A model generated the notes under the pieces. It made no database searches and was not told the DNA's origin. It saw nothing but the letters and a program-made list of their open reading frames with translations. The position numbers were made by a program, and so were the translations under genes. Shown here in pieces: positions 1 through 10,773 of a stretch of 64,000 nucleotides of DNA (its first letter is position 1; each line of letters opens with the position of its first letter). Source of the stretch: Kappaphycus alvarezii (Eukaryota > Rhodophyta > Florideophyceae > Gigartinales > Solieriaceae); NCBI GenBank assembly GCA_002205965.3, contig NADL03000694.1, forward strand, positions 1 through 64,000. The letters run 5' to 3'.

Positions 1-1457
1 TTTTTTTGTCGCCGTCATCTACAGCCTATAGTTTACTGTACTACCTCCTTGTCCAAATTTGCTTATAGTTCCGGTCCTTCTCGTCCTCCCTGAACCTCGC
101 TTATCATTACCGCGGTCCTCCCAAATTTACTTCCATTTTATCTAGATATTTTATACTGTTCTACCCCTCTGAATTCGATCCCGAATCAAGTTCTTTTCCC
201 TTTTTGCTTACCTCCTCCTCCAAATTCGTTTTTTTTGAGAAAAAGGGCGCAAATGCAATACTACAAAATCCCTTGCAGATTTATTTTACCTATTCCTAAT
301 CTATAGAACCTGCCCGGGAGCCTATTTAAACCCTTTATTCTAAGTTCAAATGCCCCCGATCATTTTACTCATCACACTTCTCCCCCAACACCCAAAACAC
401 CCTACATTGCCTCCCGTTCCCGACGTCTATCAAAATGAACAACCTTCGCCCCTCTGTCCCATTTCCAAAAAACCGCCCTTCCCGTCCCATCAATGGCCTT
501 CGTCTCGCCGCCTACGGGCCAACGATGCCGACGACTACATCCGGCGGCAAACAAAGAAGCAAATCATCGAGTTCGTTCGCCGCCTCTTCATAGAAGAAGA
601 AGCGAGGGAGGTAATGAGGAGAGGCTGAGAAGGTCGAGGAGGAGCGGGGAGTCCTTCGAGGAATGGTTAGCCCCTGAGCTAGTGCACGAGGCTCGGGAGA
701 AGGATAGGAGAGAGGAGAGGAGGATGAGGAAGAGGATGAGGAGAGATGGGGAGGAGAGGAGAGAGGAGGAGAGAGAGGAGAGGATGGAGGGAGGAGAGGA
801 TGGAGGAGGGAACAGGGGAATGGAAAGTGTTTACTGGTGGGCCTGGAATGGAGAGTATGGATCAAGTTGTGCCCACGATGGAACCGGATGGAGATATATT
901 TAGTAATCTAGATATCTCCAGGGGGGAATAGAGAGCTGTGAGCCATTCGCAGATATTTGTGGGGACTGCTTGGACAGCATGGATATTTAGAGGATTGTTT
1001 GGATCTGATTTAGAGAATGGGAAATAAGAGGACCAATTAATTGTTAGTTTCTTAAGTATCTTTTGCTTAGAGCATATTGTCCACACAAAGTATTTATGCA
1101 TTTCTGGTATTCTGTAGTTTTGTTCGGACTTTACAGGTAGCCAAAAGTCTATATAAGCTGAGTAAACTGCTTCCTCATGGAGAGGTCAAGCAAGTTGGCA
1201 GACAACTTCAGGTCAAGCTCCGAGTAGTAGGAAGTTGAGAGTCAACTTCAACCAAGAAAACTTTTTCCTAAGCAAGTCGCAGAGAATCAGTGGTAGACGC
1301 TGCCCCTTTTATACTTGCTTGTAGCCCTCTCAACTCTCCCTATAACACTCCTTTTTTTTGTTCAACTATACCACGGTAGCACTTTTGTCGCTCGCAACAC
1401 CTCCGTCTTGGGTAGTTGGTTCTAAGTATCTCTTCTCCCGACGATTTACCCCTATCA
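1..1457 (+). repeat. 5' LTR of Ty3 element A
   Basis: It matches 7498-8996 almost throughout and ends at the same CTATCA. In the first 230 bases nearly every difference from the right LTR is a missing single base in this copy (for example agcc versus aggcc, cctccc versus cctcccc, tattttat versus tatttttat). It contains a short reading frame around 434-628 and a purine-rich GGA tract at about 690-806. Confidence 0.93.
1150..1157 (+). promoter_or_regulatory. TATA box in 5' LTR
   Basis: TATATAAG lies about 300 bp from the LTR's 3' end and is repeated at 8683-8690 in the 3' LTR. This is where a U3 promoter is expected. The start of R would lie some 25-30 bp downstream, but no transcript data are available. 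Confidence 0.5.
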
Positions 1458-1478
1458 TTTGGTACTCTTGTGGAGGGG
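1458..1478 (+). other. Candidate primer-binding site
   Basis: Directly after the LTR's CA end comes TTTGGTACTCTTGTGGAGGG. TGG next to the LTR is the usual start of a tRNA primer-binding site. A closely similar sequence follows the 5' LTR of Ty3 element B at 51416, which supports a real function. The tRNA itself was not identified. Confidence 0.5.
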
Positions 1479-1544
1479 GTTGCACCCGAGGTATTCGAGT
1501 TGAGCAGTCTTAGGAACCATTCGAGGGATTTCTTTTCTGTAATC

Positions 1545-2410
1545 ATGGATCTCAACGCTGCTCGTATAACGTTCACAGGGGGCAAGAATGAAGACGTTGA
1601 GGAGTTTCTCTATACATATGTCAACGTTGTGATGCGTGAGAAGAGCGATGAAGAGAAGGCCGAAAGTATCTTCGCCTATCTTCATGGTGACGCAAAGCAC
1701 AAATATAAGGCCAAGTTTATCAACGGGTGGTCTCTTAACGGGAATGGGCGTAACTTCGGTGAGGTATGTGAGTGGCTCGTGAAAGAATATGCTAAGGAGG
1801 TAGAACCAGATGAGATGATTCGTACCGCCATAGAGGCCCGGCTCAACTTCGACGATTTGTTAAGCTCATTGGTATACTTGTGTGATCTCTATGAAAAGGC
1901 TGGGTTCAACGCCCAAGCCAAGTACGGAATGCTGCGTAAGGCGGCGATGGGGATAAGCGGCTCTCCGATTTCCTCCTCATCAAGGGCCCTCACACTTTTA
2001 ATGAACTGAAGGGTACCATAGTAGAATTTGTCAAAAATTCGGAGACGTTTCAGTCACTGAGTGAGGTACCGAGGAAACCCGCACATCGGTGTCTATCGTA
2101 CATCCTGAAAAGAATTATCAAAGGCCAGCGACTAGCGCAGCAGCATTGGAATCAGTCAGGAGCGATGTCAAAAACTTGGAAGAAAGGTTGGAAACCCGAT
2201 TCGATAATCGACTTGACATGATAACCTCGCAGTTGGAAAGCCTTACTCTTACCATTAAGAAGAACCAGTCTGGGGCCCCAAGGCCGCAGAAGTCTGTTCC
2301 TACTGTCACAAGCCTGGACACTTTGCAAATAGGTGTCCTGATAATCCACATAGAAACACTCGTTGTGGAAAGTGCGGCGATATGGGCATCATGAAAGTAA
2401 CTGCTGGTCT
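1545..2410 (+). CDS. gag: Gag (capsid-like region plus two CCHC zinc knuckles), Ty3 element A
   Basis: Structural protein of the retrotransposon particle. The ATG at 1545 opens MDLNAARITF, which aligns with the start of the Gag of element B (MSESTLLF at 51458). The capsid-like part runs in one frame to 2009, and similarity then continues in shifted frames through FNELKGTIVEF and a coiled-coil stretch (about 2140-2270). It ends with two zinc knuckles: CSYCHKPGHFANRC at about 2294-2335 and CGKCGDMG/HHESNC at about 2360-2402, the second split by a frame change. All four shifts between the segments are in the -1 direction. The protein binds RNA and builds the particle by analogy with other Ty3 Gags. 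An earlier in-frame ATG at 1416 lies inside the LTR and is unlikely to be the start. Confidence 0.8.
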
Positions 2411-3214
2411 AAAGACAACAGAAAAGCAAATTTATCGGACGCAAGGAGCGAGTCAGGACCAGAGATGAAAATCTTACAAAACAGAAAGGATCACAAGTTG
2501 ACGGATGCCGGTAACGTATCCATCGCTGAAGAAATCAGTCAAGTCAATGTGACAAAAAGGGATGGGGAAGGGAACATTTTATCGAAGAAACCTAGGCTAG
2601 ATTATGGAATGCTGGAACATATCCCAGCACCTGTACCTCCTCGAACCAAGAGGTCTGATCAAGTTGTTCCAGGAGTTGGAGTCACTCCGGCCAAGAAGAC
2701 GAAAAAGAGTAAGAAATTTAAGAATATCCCAAAGGACGTACTAGAATATGTGAAGAAGTACAATTTGGTGGCTGAGCTTGCATCAGCCCCAACTGGGATA
2801 ACGTTTGGTCAACTTTTGAGGGGCGACGCAGAGGACGCGAGGAAAGAACTCAAAAAAATTATCAGGTCTAATAAGTCCGCTAAGGGTAAGAAACTGTTTC
2901 TTCAATCGGCCTCGACAGCACCAAGACGTCTTAAACTAGTACCAGTCAAAGTATTGGGAATGCAAACCCAAGCTCTTTTCGATTCGGGCGCTGTTCCAAA
3001 CCTTATTTCAGAAACTTTGGTGACAGATCTAGGTCTTGAAATTATTCCAACTACTCGAAGAATAACTGTGGCGGATGGAACCGTATCAAAATGCATGGGC
3101 ACTGTTGACAAGGTTTCCGTGTTCTTTGGGGACTCTAAAGTTGATTTAGACTTTCTTGTCATGCCTGATCTCCTTTCGATGCAATCATTGGCTGCCCTAC
3201 CATGGAAAGACTAG
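2363..3214 (+). CDS. Retropepsin-type aspartic protease region, Ty3 element A
   Basis: This frame contains the end of the second zinc knuckle (HHESNCW), a lysine-rich linker, the segment ITFGQLLRGDAEDARKELKK shared with element B, and an aspartic protease. The protease motif is LFDSGA at about 2975-2992 (DSG in place of DTG), followed by TTRRITVADG and LDFLVMPDLL. It should act as a homodimer that cuts the Gag-Pol polyprotein. The frame ends right after the protease; RT continues in other frames downstream. Confidence 0.82.
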   Translation: MWKVRRYGHHESNCWSKDNRKANLSDARSESGPEMKILQNRKDHKLTDAGNVSIAEEISQVNVTKRDGEGNILSKKPRLDYGMLEHIPAPVPPRTKRSDQVVPGVGVTPAKKTKKSKKFKNIPKDVLEYVKKYNLVAELASAPTGITFGQLLRGDAEDARKELKKIIRSNKSAKGKKLFLQSASTAPRRLKLVPVKVLGMQTQALFDSGAVPNLISETLVTDLGLEIIPTTRRITVADGTVSKCMGTVDKVSVFFGDSKVDLDFLVMPDLLSMQSLAALPWKD

Positions 3215-3660
3215 GGACCTGCATTGACTTGGGCAACCAAATCGTTTCAGTTAATGTTGACGGCAGAACCGTGAAGATGCCCCTGGATTTCGACAAAAGC
3301 ACACATCCGGTAGATTTGAAAGAAACGGACAGTGAAGATTTCACTTCTAGCTATGACAGCGAAGATTTCGAACCAACTAACACTTTCGGAAGTGGAGAAG
3401 GGTACGCTCGGGGGATACTGAACATGGCATGGGATGATTATGATTCTGGGTTTGAAACAGATGAAGACTGGAATTCTAGGGTAGGTGTGACACCTGAATG
3501 TGTTTCTTTTTGCGATAATATCGAATCAAAGGACGGAATTCGGAGCATGAAAGAAGATTACAATTGCAAGGAAACAGGAATATATCGGATTCCATATCTG
3601 AAGATGTGAGCACGCCGGAAAAGGTCCTTCAAAATATTGAGGTTGAGAATCAAGAAGAAA
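3202..3660 (+). CDS. Acidic linker between protease and RT, Ty3 element A
   Basis: An open frame rich in Asp, Glu and Ser (ETDSEDFTSSYDSEDFEP) joins protease to RT. It is reached by a -1 shift from the protease frame and left by another. No known domain is visible. The matching stretch is missing from element B, where protease is followed almost directly by RT, so the linker is not essential to the family or B carries a deletion. Confidence 0.55.
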
Positions 3661-5095
3661 AAGGGCGCCAAATGGCAGAAATCCAAGGAAAAGTGCAGCA
3701 CCTTCCCGCCGCCGCCTCACTGAAAATATCCGACATGTTAGCATCTTCCGAAGTAATTGCATGGAGTGTATCAGATTTAAGACAAGCAAGTGTACCGGTC
3801 ACTCACTCATTTGAACTTACCGATACTCAACCAATTTACCACAGGCCTAGACGTCAACCGCCAAAATATGACCAATTTATCTCAGAGAATGTTACAAGTA
3901 TGCTGGAAAATGATATCATTCGGCCAGTTTCATCCCCATGGTCATTTCCAGTTGTGGTCGCACCAAAGAAGGATGGAAAGCTGCGTTTTTGCGTCGATTA
4001 CCGACAACTGAACCAGAGAATGATACCCGATCGATTTCCGATTCCGAATGGAGGAGATCCTCGAGGACTTGAAGGACGGGAGATACTTCACCTCAATTGA
4101 TCTTTACACTGGTTATTGGCAGATTCCATTAGATGAAAAATGTAAGGAAATAACAACTTTTACCAGCAAAGCCGGTACATTCAGGTTCGAAGTGATGCCT
4201 TTTGGTCTCATGAATGCCCCAGCTACATTCCAAAGAATGATGAACGAGGTTTTGAAAGGACTTCCATTTGCAAGAGTTTATATCGATGATGTAGTGATAT
4301 TCTCAAAAACCTTGGATCAGCACATATCGCATGTCAAGACTGTGGTGGAGAGAATAGATGCGTACAGCCTGAAAATTAAGTTAAGCAAATGCTTCTTTGC
4401 GAAAACGTCTATCCAATTACTCGGTCATATCGTCGATCAAGAGGGAATTAAAGTGGATCCAGAGAAAACGAAAAAAATCAAGTTGGCACCCAGGCCCGCT
4501 TCAAAGACGGAGGTTCGAAGCTTCTTAGGACTGGCCTCATATTACAGAAGATTTATCAAAGATTTCGCCAAAACTGCAGCACCGTTACATGCCAGCACTA
4601 CGAAGAACGGAAAATTTTACTGGAACAAGGAAATGCAGACTGCATTTGAGGAGCTTAAAGATAAGCTATGTGTCCCCCAGTGCTCATGTACCAGATTTCA
4701 AGAGACCATTCGTTGTGGAGACAGATGCCTCAGAACGGTCTTTGGGTGCCATTTTGTCCCAAAAAGACGAAAACGGAAGACTACACCCTGTTCAATTCGC
4801 AAGTCGCACTCTGAATGATGCGGAAAAAGATACTCAGTCTGCGAGAAAGAAGCGCTAGCTGTCGTCTTCGCACTGAAAAAGTTTCGTGTTTACCTTTTAT
4901 CACTCGAGAAATTTGTCTTGATAACTGATCACCAGGCACTTAAGACAGCATTCCAAAAGAAAGATGTACATCACCGCTTGGCCCGATGGCTCGACATTTT
5001 CGCAGAATATCGGTTTGAAATTGTGTATAGGCCCGGACGCAATAATCAGCCTGCCGATTACCTATCCCGCTTGAGGGATCCATTGATTCCAAATG
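3564..5095 (+). CDS. pol: Reverse transcriptase and RNase H, Ty3 element A
   Basis: RT copies the element RNA into DNA and RNase H removes the RNA strand. Visible motifs in order: FELTDTQPIYHRPRRQPP, SPWSFPVVVAPKKDGKLRFC, IDLYTGYWQIPL, MPFGLMNAPATFQ, the catalytic YIDD at about 4279-4290, FLGLASYYRRFIKDF, then the RNase H opening PDFKRPFVVETDAS, ALAVVFALKKFRVYLL, ITDHQALKTAF and YRPGRNNQPADYLSRL. At least five frame breaks occur. At 4039 two bases are missing from an expected PNMEEIL. The breaks near 4670-4695, at 4824-4828 (A-run) and at about 5504 are single missing bases. With these allowed for, the enzyme looks complete. Confidence 0.9.
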
Positions 5096-6475
5096 AAAAA
5101 GCTTCCGGAGACATCGTCGGAGTTGCCGAAGTTCAAGTGCCGATCGATAACGAGTACGAAGCTTATATTCACGGACTTATTAAATTCCTTGATGGACTAG
5201 AAATGAGAAAGGTTGATCTCGAACACAGAAATTGGGTACGCAGGAACCAAAAGGCCTTTACATTGTGGAATGGGAAACTCTTCCGACACACAAAAGCCGG
5301 TCCTCGACTAGTGGCCCCTTTGAAAGAAAGAATCAAGATCTTGAGGACTTTTCATGATGAGTTAGGGCATTGGGATCTCGAAACAACCAAAAAATTCATT
5401 ACGGAGAGATTCTGGTGGCCCAGTATCCATAAGGACGTCTATAATTTCGTGAAAAGCTGTGACAACTGTCAAAAATTCACTCCGATACGAAAGTATAAGA
5501 CAACCTAAGCTTCCCAGTTTCCGCTCTCTTTGAAACCTTCTCAATTGACTTTGCCGGCCCATTCAAGGAAACCTCTTCCGGAAACAAATACCTCCTTATA
5601 GGGGTGGAACATCTTACTGGATGGCCAATAGCAGTTGCAGTTGAGGAGGCCAATGCTGAGGTGGTCCTGAGATTCATCGAAAAAGAAATAATTGAACCGT
5701 TTGGTCTTCCAAAAAGGATCATCTCAGATAACGCCCTTTGTTTTACTGCAACTTCACTGCTTCGTTTTTGGACGAGAAAGGGATTCAGCTGAAGACAGTT
5801 CTCGCATACGCTCCTATGTCAAACGGTAAAGCGGAGAGGATGGTTGGAACCATCAAACGAGCAATATCGAAAACTATGTCGGAGAATGAAATCCAGTGGG
5901 AAGATGCCTTACCAAAAGTGTTATACGGCTATCGTCGAAGAAGAGGAAGAAGCGGACGGTCACCATTCGAGCTAATGTACGGAAGGGCTCCTAGAATGTT
6001 ACAGAGAGACATGGAAACAAATATTATCGATGAAGAGAGTAGAGAAGTCGAACTACTGGCCACTGAAGGCTGGAGATCACACCGCGCGCTAACACAGACA
6101 AGAAATAAGAATGAAGAGCCTCCAGTCCAAACCTTTCCAGTCGGCTCTAAAGTACTTGTAGTACATGGGAAAGCAATGCAGCAGGCTGTGAAGTGGCCGG
6201 CCTTCCAAACAAAGTACTCGAATCCTTGCGTCGTCACGGAGGAAAGACACCCGCACTATAAGCTATGTTCAAGCTCAGGGAAGAGATCAAGGAGGGCCAT
6301 CCATGCACGTCGTCTAGTCCCTTACCATCAGAGGCCTGAAGAATTCCTTCTCACACAGGACTATGCGCAACCACGGGGCATACTCATCTTTAACTATAGA
6401 ATGATTCCTATGGAGGAAAAAGGGCCTGGGAATGGATCATCTCGATTACGCGTGACTACTACGAACTCCACGTAA
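5096..6475 (+). CDS. Integrase, Ty3 element A
   Basis: Inserts the cDNA into the host genome. The HHCC zinc domain is visible (H...H near HDELGHWDLETTKKF, then CDNCQKF at about 5459-5479). The catalytic core has D in TFSIDFAGPF, D in IISDNALCF and E in SNGKAERMVGT, giving DDE. A C-terminal SH3-like part with VGSKVLVVHG and IHARRLVPYH follows. Single-base losses break the frame at about 5504 and 5765-5769. The frame ends at 6475 but overlaps the next module, which may be read as a C-terminal extension of Pol. Confidence 0.88.
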
Positions 6476-7461
6476 TCGTCCATTTCTACATTAATATATG
6501 CCTATGTTTTCGTACGTTGAACGGACCATTGCTACCTCAAGAAGATTTCCGACTATTGATCAGAATTCTATTCTCATTCCAAAACGGAAGGTTCACGGAA
6601 GCAGGTCCAGAGTTTGTGGAAGTCATATATCATTACTCTATAGGAAGGTATGGAATGGTAGCTATCGGAGACTTGTCGCAAACATATCTGAACATTATCC
6701 GTCCGGTTTACGTATTTCTTAAGAACAACCAAGATGTGCGACTGAGAGGTTACAGCTTGCCCCCTGATATGGAATATCGACTGGTCCCATATCCTCTATG
6801 GGAACCTTACGTTGCTCCGCTCAGAAACACAACCTCAGCCGAAGACCAGGATCCTCCCGAGGCCGTGATGATGATACGAGCTGGACCATCAAGTGATCGG
6901 GGCGGATCATCGAAGAGAGCAAGGCGTCGGGAGCAGCGAGGAAGATCGCCAAGAAGATCGCCTCAAACACCGCCTAGTCTCCCAGGGGGAAACTATGCAT
7001 CCTTAATTATTGGACGGCTGCCAATTAGACGTTGGCTTCGCGAAATGACAGAGGACCCACGAGAAGCAGAAGTAATTTCCTTTTTTGCAATTAGTATTTG
7101 CATGTGCTTCCAGACCATTCACGGGGCGCACCTTACTCGTGAGGACTCAGTCCTTATGTTGCGAGTTTTTTTCTCCTTCAGATACCCGTTTCTGGACCCG
7201 TTGCCAGAAAAGTTTGCATACTACGTTTATTACCTCACATTTGGAAGGTTTGGAGAAGTGAAACGGGAGGAGCTCATTAGAGAACACTATGAAACTATAC
7301 GCCGAATCTACGAAACTCTTGACCAAGGAGATGAGCCGGTCATCGCACGGTACACACTCTCTCATCATATTGGAAATGAGCTACTACCATATCCTTATAG
7401 TGAACCCTATACTCTCCCTGATGAATGGATAGAACTCCCACAAGAACAACAAGAGCATTGA
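6400..7461 (+). CDS. Internally duplicated module of unknown function downstream of integrase
   Basis: Not a recognised family. The open frame starts at 6400 after a stop at 6397. It overlaps the integrase frame by 76 bases and has no early ATG, so it is probably reached by a -1 shift at the AAAAAGGG tract near 6417, as a Pol extension. Two copies of a domain of about 130 residues are visible: copy 1 at about 6424-6825, copy 2 at about 7018-7425. Matching landmarks are YINICLCFRTLNG / AISICMCFQTIHG, LPQED / LTRED, ILFSF / VFFSF, IGRYG / FGRFG and YPLWEPY / YPYSEPY. An Arg/Ser/Pro-rich linker (about 6890-6980) joins them. There is no signal peptide or clear membrane anchor, so it is not an envelope protein. 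It could be a particle, chromatin-tethering or host-interaction domain. Confidence 0.75.
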   Translation, partial: NDSYGGKRAWEWIISITRDYYELHVIVHFYINICLCFRTLNGPLLPQEDFRLLIRILFSFQNGRFTEAGPEFVEVIYHYSIGRYGMVAIGDLSQTYLNIIRPVYVFLKNNQDVRLRGYSLPPDMEYRLVPYPLWEPYVAPLRNTTSAEDQDPPEAVMMIRAGPSSDRGGSSKRARRREQRGRSPRRSPQTPPSLPGGNYASLIIGRLPIRRWLREMTEDPREAEVISFFAISICMCFQTIHGAHLTREDSVLMLRVFFSFRYPFLDPLPEKFAYYVYYLTFGRFGEVKREELIREHYETIRRIYETLDQGDEPVIARYTLSHHIGNELLPYPYSEPYTLPDEWIELPQEQQEH

Positions 7462-7490
7462 GAACGAGACGGGACGTTCGACCTAAGTCC

Positions 7491-7497
7491 GGGGGGG
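7491..7497 (+). other. Polypurine tract (plus-strand primer)
   Basis: Seven G residues stand immediately before the TG that opens the 3' LTR. This is the expected place for the RNase H-resistant plus-strand primer. Confidence 0.5.
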
Positions 7498-8996
7498 TGT
7501 TAGGCGCAGATTTTTTTTTGTCGCCGTCATCTACAGGCCTATAGTTTACTGTACTACCTCTCCTTGTCCAAATTTGCTTATAGTTCCGGTCCTTCCTCGT
7601 CCTCCCTGAACCTCGCTTATCATTACCGCGGTCCTCCCCAAATTTACTTCCATTTTATCTAGATATTTTTATACTGTATCTACCCCTCTGATTCGATCCC
7701 GAATCAAGTTCTTTTTCCCTTTTTGCTTACCTCCTCCTCCAAATTCGTTTTTTTTGAGAAAAAGGGCGCAAATGCAATACTACAAAATCCCTTGCAGATT
7801 TATTTTACCTATTCCTAATCTATAGAACCTGCCCGGGAGCCTATTCAAACCCCTTTATTCTAAGTTCCAAATGCCCCGATCATTTTACTCATCACCTCTC
7901 TCCCCCACACACCCAAAACACCCTACATTGCCTCCCGTTCCCGACGTCTATCAAAATGAACAACCTTCGCCCCTCTGTCCCTATTTCCAAAAACCGCCCT
8001 TCCCGTCCCATCAATGGCCTTCGTCTCGCCGCCTACGGGCCAACCGATGCCGACGACTACATCCGGCGGCAAACAAAGAAGCAAATCATCGAGTTCGTTC
8101 GCCGCCTCTTCATAGAAGAAGAAGCGAGGGAGGTAAGTGAGGGAGAGGCTGAGAAGGTCGAGGAGGAGAGCGGGGAGTCCTTCGAGGAATGGTTAGCCCT
8201 GAGCTAGTGCACGAGGCTCGGGAGAGGATGAGGAGGATGAGGAGGATGAGGAGGATGAGGAAGAGGATGAGGAGGATAGGAGGAGGAGGAGGAGGAGGAG
8301 GAGGAGGAGGAGGAGGAGGAGGAGGATGAGGGAACAGGGGGAATGGAAAGTGTTGGACTGGTGGGGACTGGAATGGAGAGTATGGATCAAGTTGTGCCCA
8401 CGATGGAACCGGATGGAGATATATTTAGTAATCTAGATATCTCCCAGGGGGAATAGAGAGCTGTGAGCCATTCGCAGATATTTGTGGGGACTGCTTGGAC
8501 AGCATGGATATTTTAGAGGAGTTGTTTGGATCTGATTTAGAGAATGGGAAATAAGAGGACCAAATTAATTGTTAGTTTCTTAAGTATCTTTTGCTTAGAG
8601 CATATTGTCCACACAAAGTATTTTTATGCATTTCTTGGTATCTTCTGTAGTTTTGTTCGGACTTTACAGGTAGCCAAAAGTCTATATAAGCTGAGTAAAC
8701 TGCTTCCTCATGGAGAGGTCAAGCAAGTTGGCAGACAACTTCAGGTCAAGCTCCGAGTAGTAGGAAGTTGAGAGTCAACTTCAAACCCAAGAAAACTTTT
8801 TCCTAAGCAAGTCGCAGAGAATCAGTGGTAGACGCTGCCCCTTTTATACTTGCTTGTAGCCCTCTCAACTCTCTCCCATATACACTGCTTTTTATTTGTT
8901 CAACTATACCACGGTAGCACTTTTGTCGCTCGCAACACCTCCGTCTTGGGGTAGTTGGTTCTAAGTATCTCTTCTCCCGACGATTTACCCCTATCA
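7498..8996 (+). repeat. 3' LTR of Ty3 element A
   Basis: A complete LTR of 1499 bp, TGTTAG...TATCA. It carries a short frame at 7956-8207 (MNNLRPSVPISKNRP...DADDYIRRQTKKQIIEFVRR) with an acidic tail, a long GGA/GAT microsatellite, and TATATAAG at 8683-8690. The base run just after it, CGATT, would be the target duplication, but the left partner is outside the window. Confidence 0.93.
8219..8330 (+). repeat. GGAGGA / GGATGA microsatellite in 3' LTR
   Basis: Tandem GGATGA units pass into uninterrupted GGA triplets. The equivalent tract in the 5' LTR (about 690-806) differs in length and phase (agaggagg rather than pure GGA), so the tract has changed since insertion or was mis-assembled. Confidence 0.9.
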
Positions 8997-9690
8997 CGAT
9001 TACTGGGCCACGGCAAGATGGCGGTGTCTTTTAGACTGTTCGACGCGTTTGAGTTACACCAAGTGCAAGCAAGTCAACCTTACAGTGAGTCCTTGCGTAA
9101 CTAATCAGAAAACAGAATAAATACCGTCGGCGCACTACTGTCGTTCGCAAGAATAGAAAATCACGAGAACCTTTACCCTGCTCATCCACACTTACTTACA
9201 GACACAACTTTAAAATGCAGTAGTCTAATTTTTCCGGTCTTACCGAAAAACCGGAAGATAGTACGGAAGCCTCAAAACTCCGCAGAATTGAAGTCTGTGG
9301 AACTAGTAAATAAGTTTAGCGTCAACAAATGTACAGTTTCAAAATTTGCGTATTAAGGAGTTTAGTCATTTCCAGAGATGCCCTGTTCAACAAAAACGAT
9401 ACCAGTCTCGAAAATTTTAAGGGAAAAAATCGACTGACGGCGTTGGTGTGGGCCCCGGGAAATATGTAGCATTAATTACTAGGGCAGGACATGAGTAGGA
9501 TGAAATAAAAATTTTGGTCATTCTCGCTACTTCGATGCCCAATGCGGCGAGGCATTTTATAGACGAATAGGTACCGAAGTTCTATATCTAGTACACCGAA
9601 TTCTCTACAAGCTGCAATTCCTAGCGGATTTTCTAGAGTCCCTACTTTAAAATTTTATTTACAATATAAATTAGGCCTCAGTCCAGATAG
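8997..9690. other. Stretch without recognisable gene
   Basis: The composition becomes AT-rich straight after the LTR. I see no convincing coding sequence. The lower end may hold the decayed tail of the transposase pseudogene that follows. Confidence 0.5.
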
Positions 9691-9699
9691 TTTCTACAA

Positions 9700-10773
9700 T
9701 ATCGAGTTAAACAGCAGAACATAAATTATAAAAATAAATTGCTTGATACTATAATTTATTAATTCACCACTTGTCTGTTTCATACAATAGATCAGAGCCT
9801 TTGAAGCTTGTTCACCAGAATACTCCTACCTACAGCTTTGTCCAATTCGAGTGATTTAATCAGCCAGTCCCATCTCGCTACGGTTTCTCCCAAGGCCTAG
9901 AGTCCATCATTCATGATGTTCGCACGCTCATTATAATCAAGAGTAGGTACTCCTAGCTCTTTTTTATCTCTTTCGATGCAAAAAAAATGCACTTAGTGCC
10001 CTACATATTTCAAAAACACACACTACTGCCTTTGTTGCTCTCCTATCAAGAACTCTGTGTCCATAATTCCACGCTCTCCTTCACTTCCGGAAAAACTCAT
10101 CTTGTTGAACATTACATTTCTCGCAAATACTTCTAGATCGGAAACAGAGCGAGGTTAGTGATTAATACAGTTGATTTCAATACCATTTGGCATTAACATT
10201 TACCTACATCTTGAATAAATATTACTTTTCTGTGCGAAAGAAGTAATTCTTGTCTTCTTTGACTTTTCAACCTGGACGGTTCACCTATTGAAATTTTACA
10301 TTAGTTGTATAGCTGGCCGTCGGGTGATTTTGAAATTGCACTACGTCCTTTATTAAACCGACGAATTTCATATTGGTTCCAAGTTCACTAACATAAGTAG
10401 CATACGCCTGCTTTCTTGTTCCATCGATTAATTTCGTAATTAGTGGTTCGAAAGTCGGATCATTCAAGGTGAAAGCCCTTACAAGAACATCATATTTCCC
10501 ACCGTGTGAAAACGCCAATACCATAATGAGAACTCCATACATACATTTAAGGCCGGCAACAATATTGTAAAATTTATTTATCTTGTCCGATATCACGTTC
10601 CAAAATGCATTAAATTCGTTGGCATAAAATACTGTTATCTGTTGGATCTGATTTTTACGGCCGAACTCGTAAGAATCATCGAAAGTGGGACAGATCGAGT
10701 CATTGCCATCATTGCTGTCTTCTTCGAGCTTTTCGTTGGCATATCGGGATATATCCCGCTTTCTGTCGACCAC
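9700..10773 (-). pseudogene. Decayed DDE_Tnp_4-like transposase I
   Basis: The open part (10285-10773, minus) gives the N-terminal half: FYNIVAGLKCMYGVLIMVL, HGGKYDVLVRAFTLNDPTFE and FQNHPTASYTTNVKFQ. The last corresponds to the region of the first catalytic Asp (ATDVT in the second copy at 59.5 kb), where this copy has TTNVK. A stop follows directly, and the reading then continues as NRPG, KEDKNYFF and degenerating sequence on the minus strand with several stops. This order matches transposases common in oomycete and algal genomes. The family name is from memory of such proteins and was not tested by a search. Confidence 0.6.

Larger units (their letters stand above)
1..8996 (+). mobile_element. 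Ty3/gypsy LTR retrotransposon A (left end cut by window)
   Basis: Two long, closely similar terminal repeats flank gag, protease, reverse transcriptase/RNase H and integrase in the Ty3/gypsy order. The right LTR starts TGTTAG at 7498 and ends ATCA at 8996. The left LTR lacks about a dozen leading bases because the window begins inside its T-run, so the left target duplication cannot be seen. A downstream coding module not typical of Ty3 elements lies between integrase and the 3' LTR. The reading frame is broken many times, nearly always by a one-base loss. The protein sequence is otherwise well conserved, so the element is young or its breaks are assembly errors. Confidence 0.93.

Noticed and set aside
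512-865. Ser/Pro-rich minus-strand frames in both LTRs
   Set aside because: Produced by the GGA microsatellite read on the other strand.
6400-7461. Envelope-like gene of a retrovirus-type element
   Set aside because: No signal peptide, no clear membrane anchor and no furin-type site. The frame is a duplicated soluble-looking domain.
10279-10773. 10.3-10.8 kb frame as an intact host gene
   Set aside because: It ends where the transposase DDE core should begin, and the continuation is visible beyond stops.
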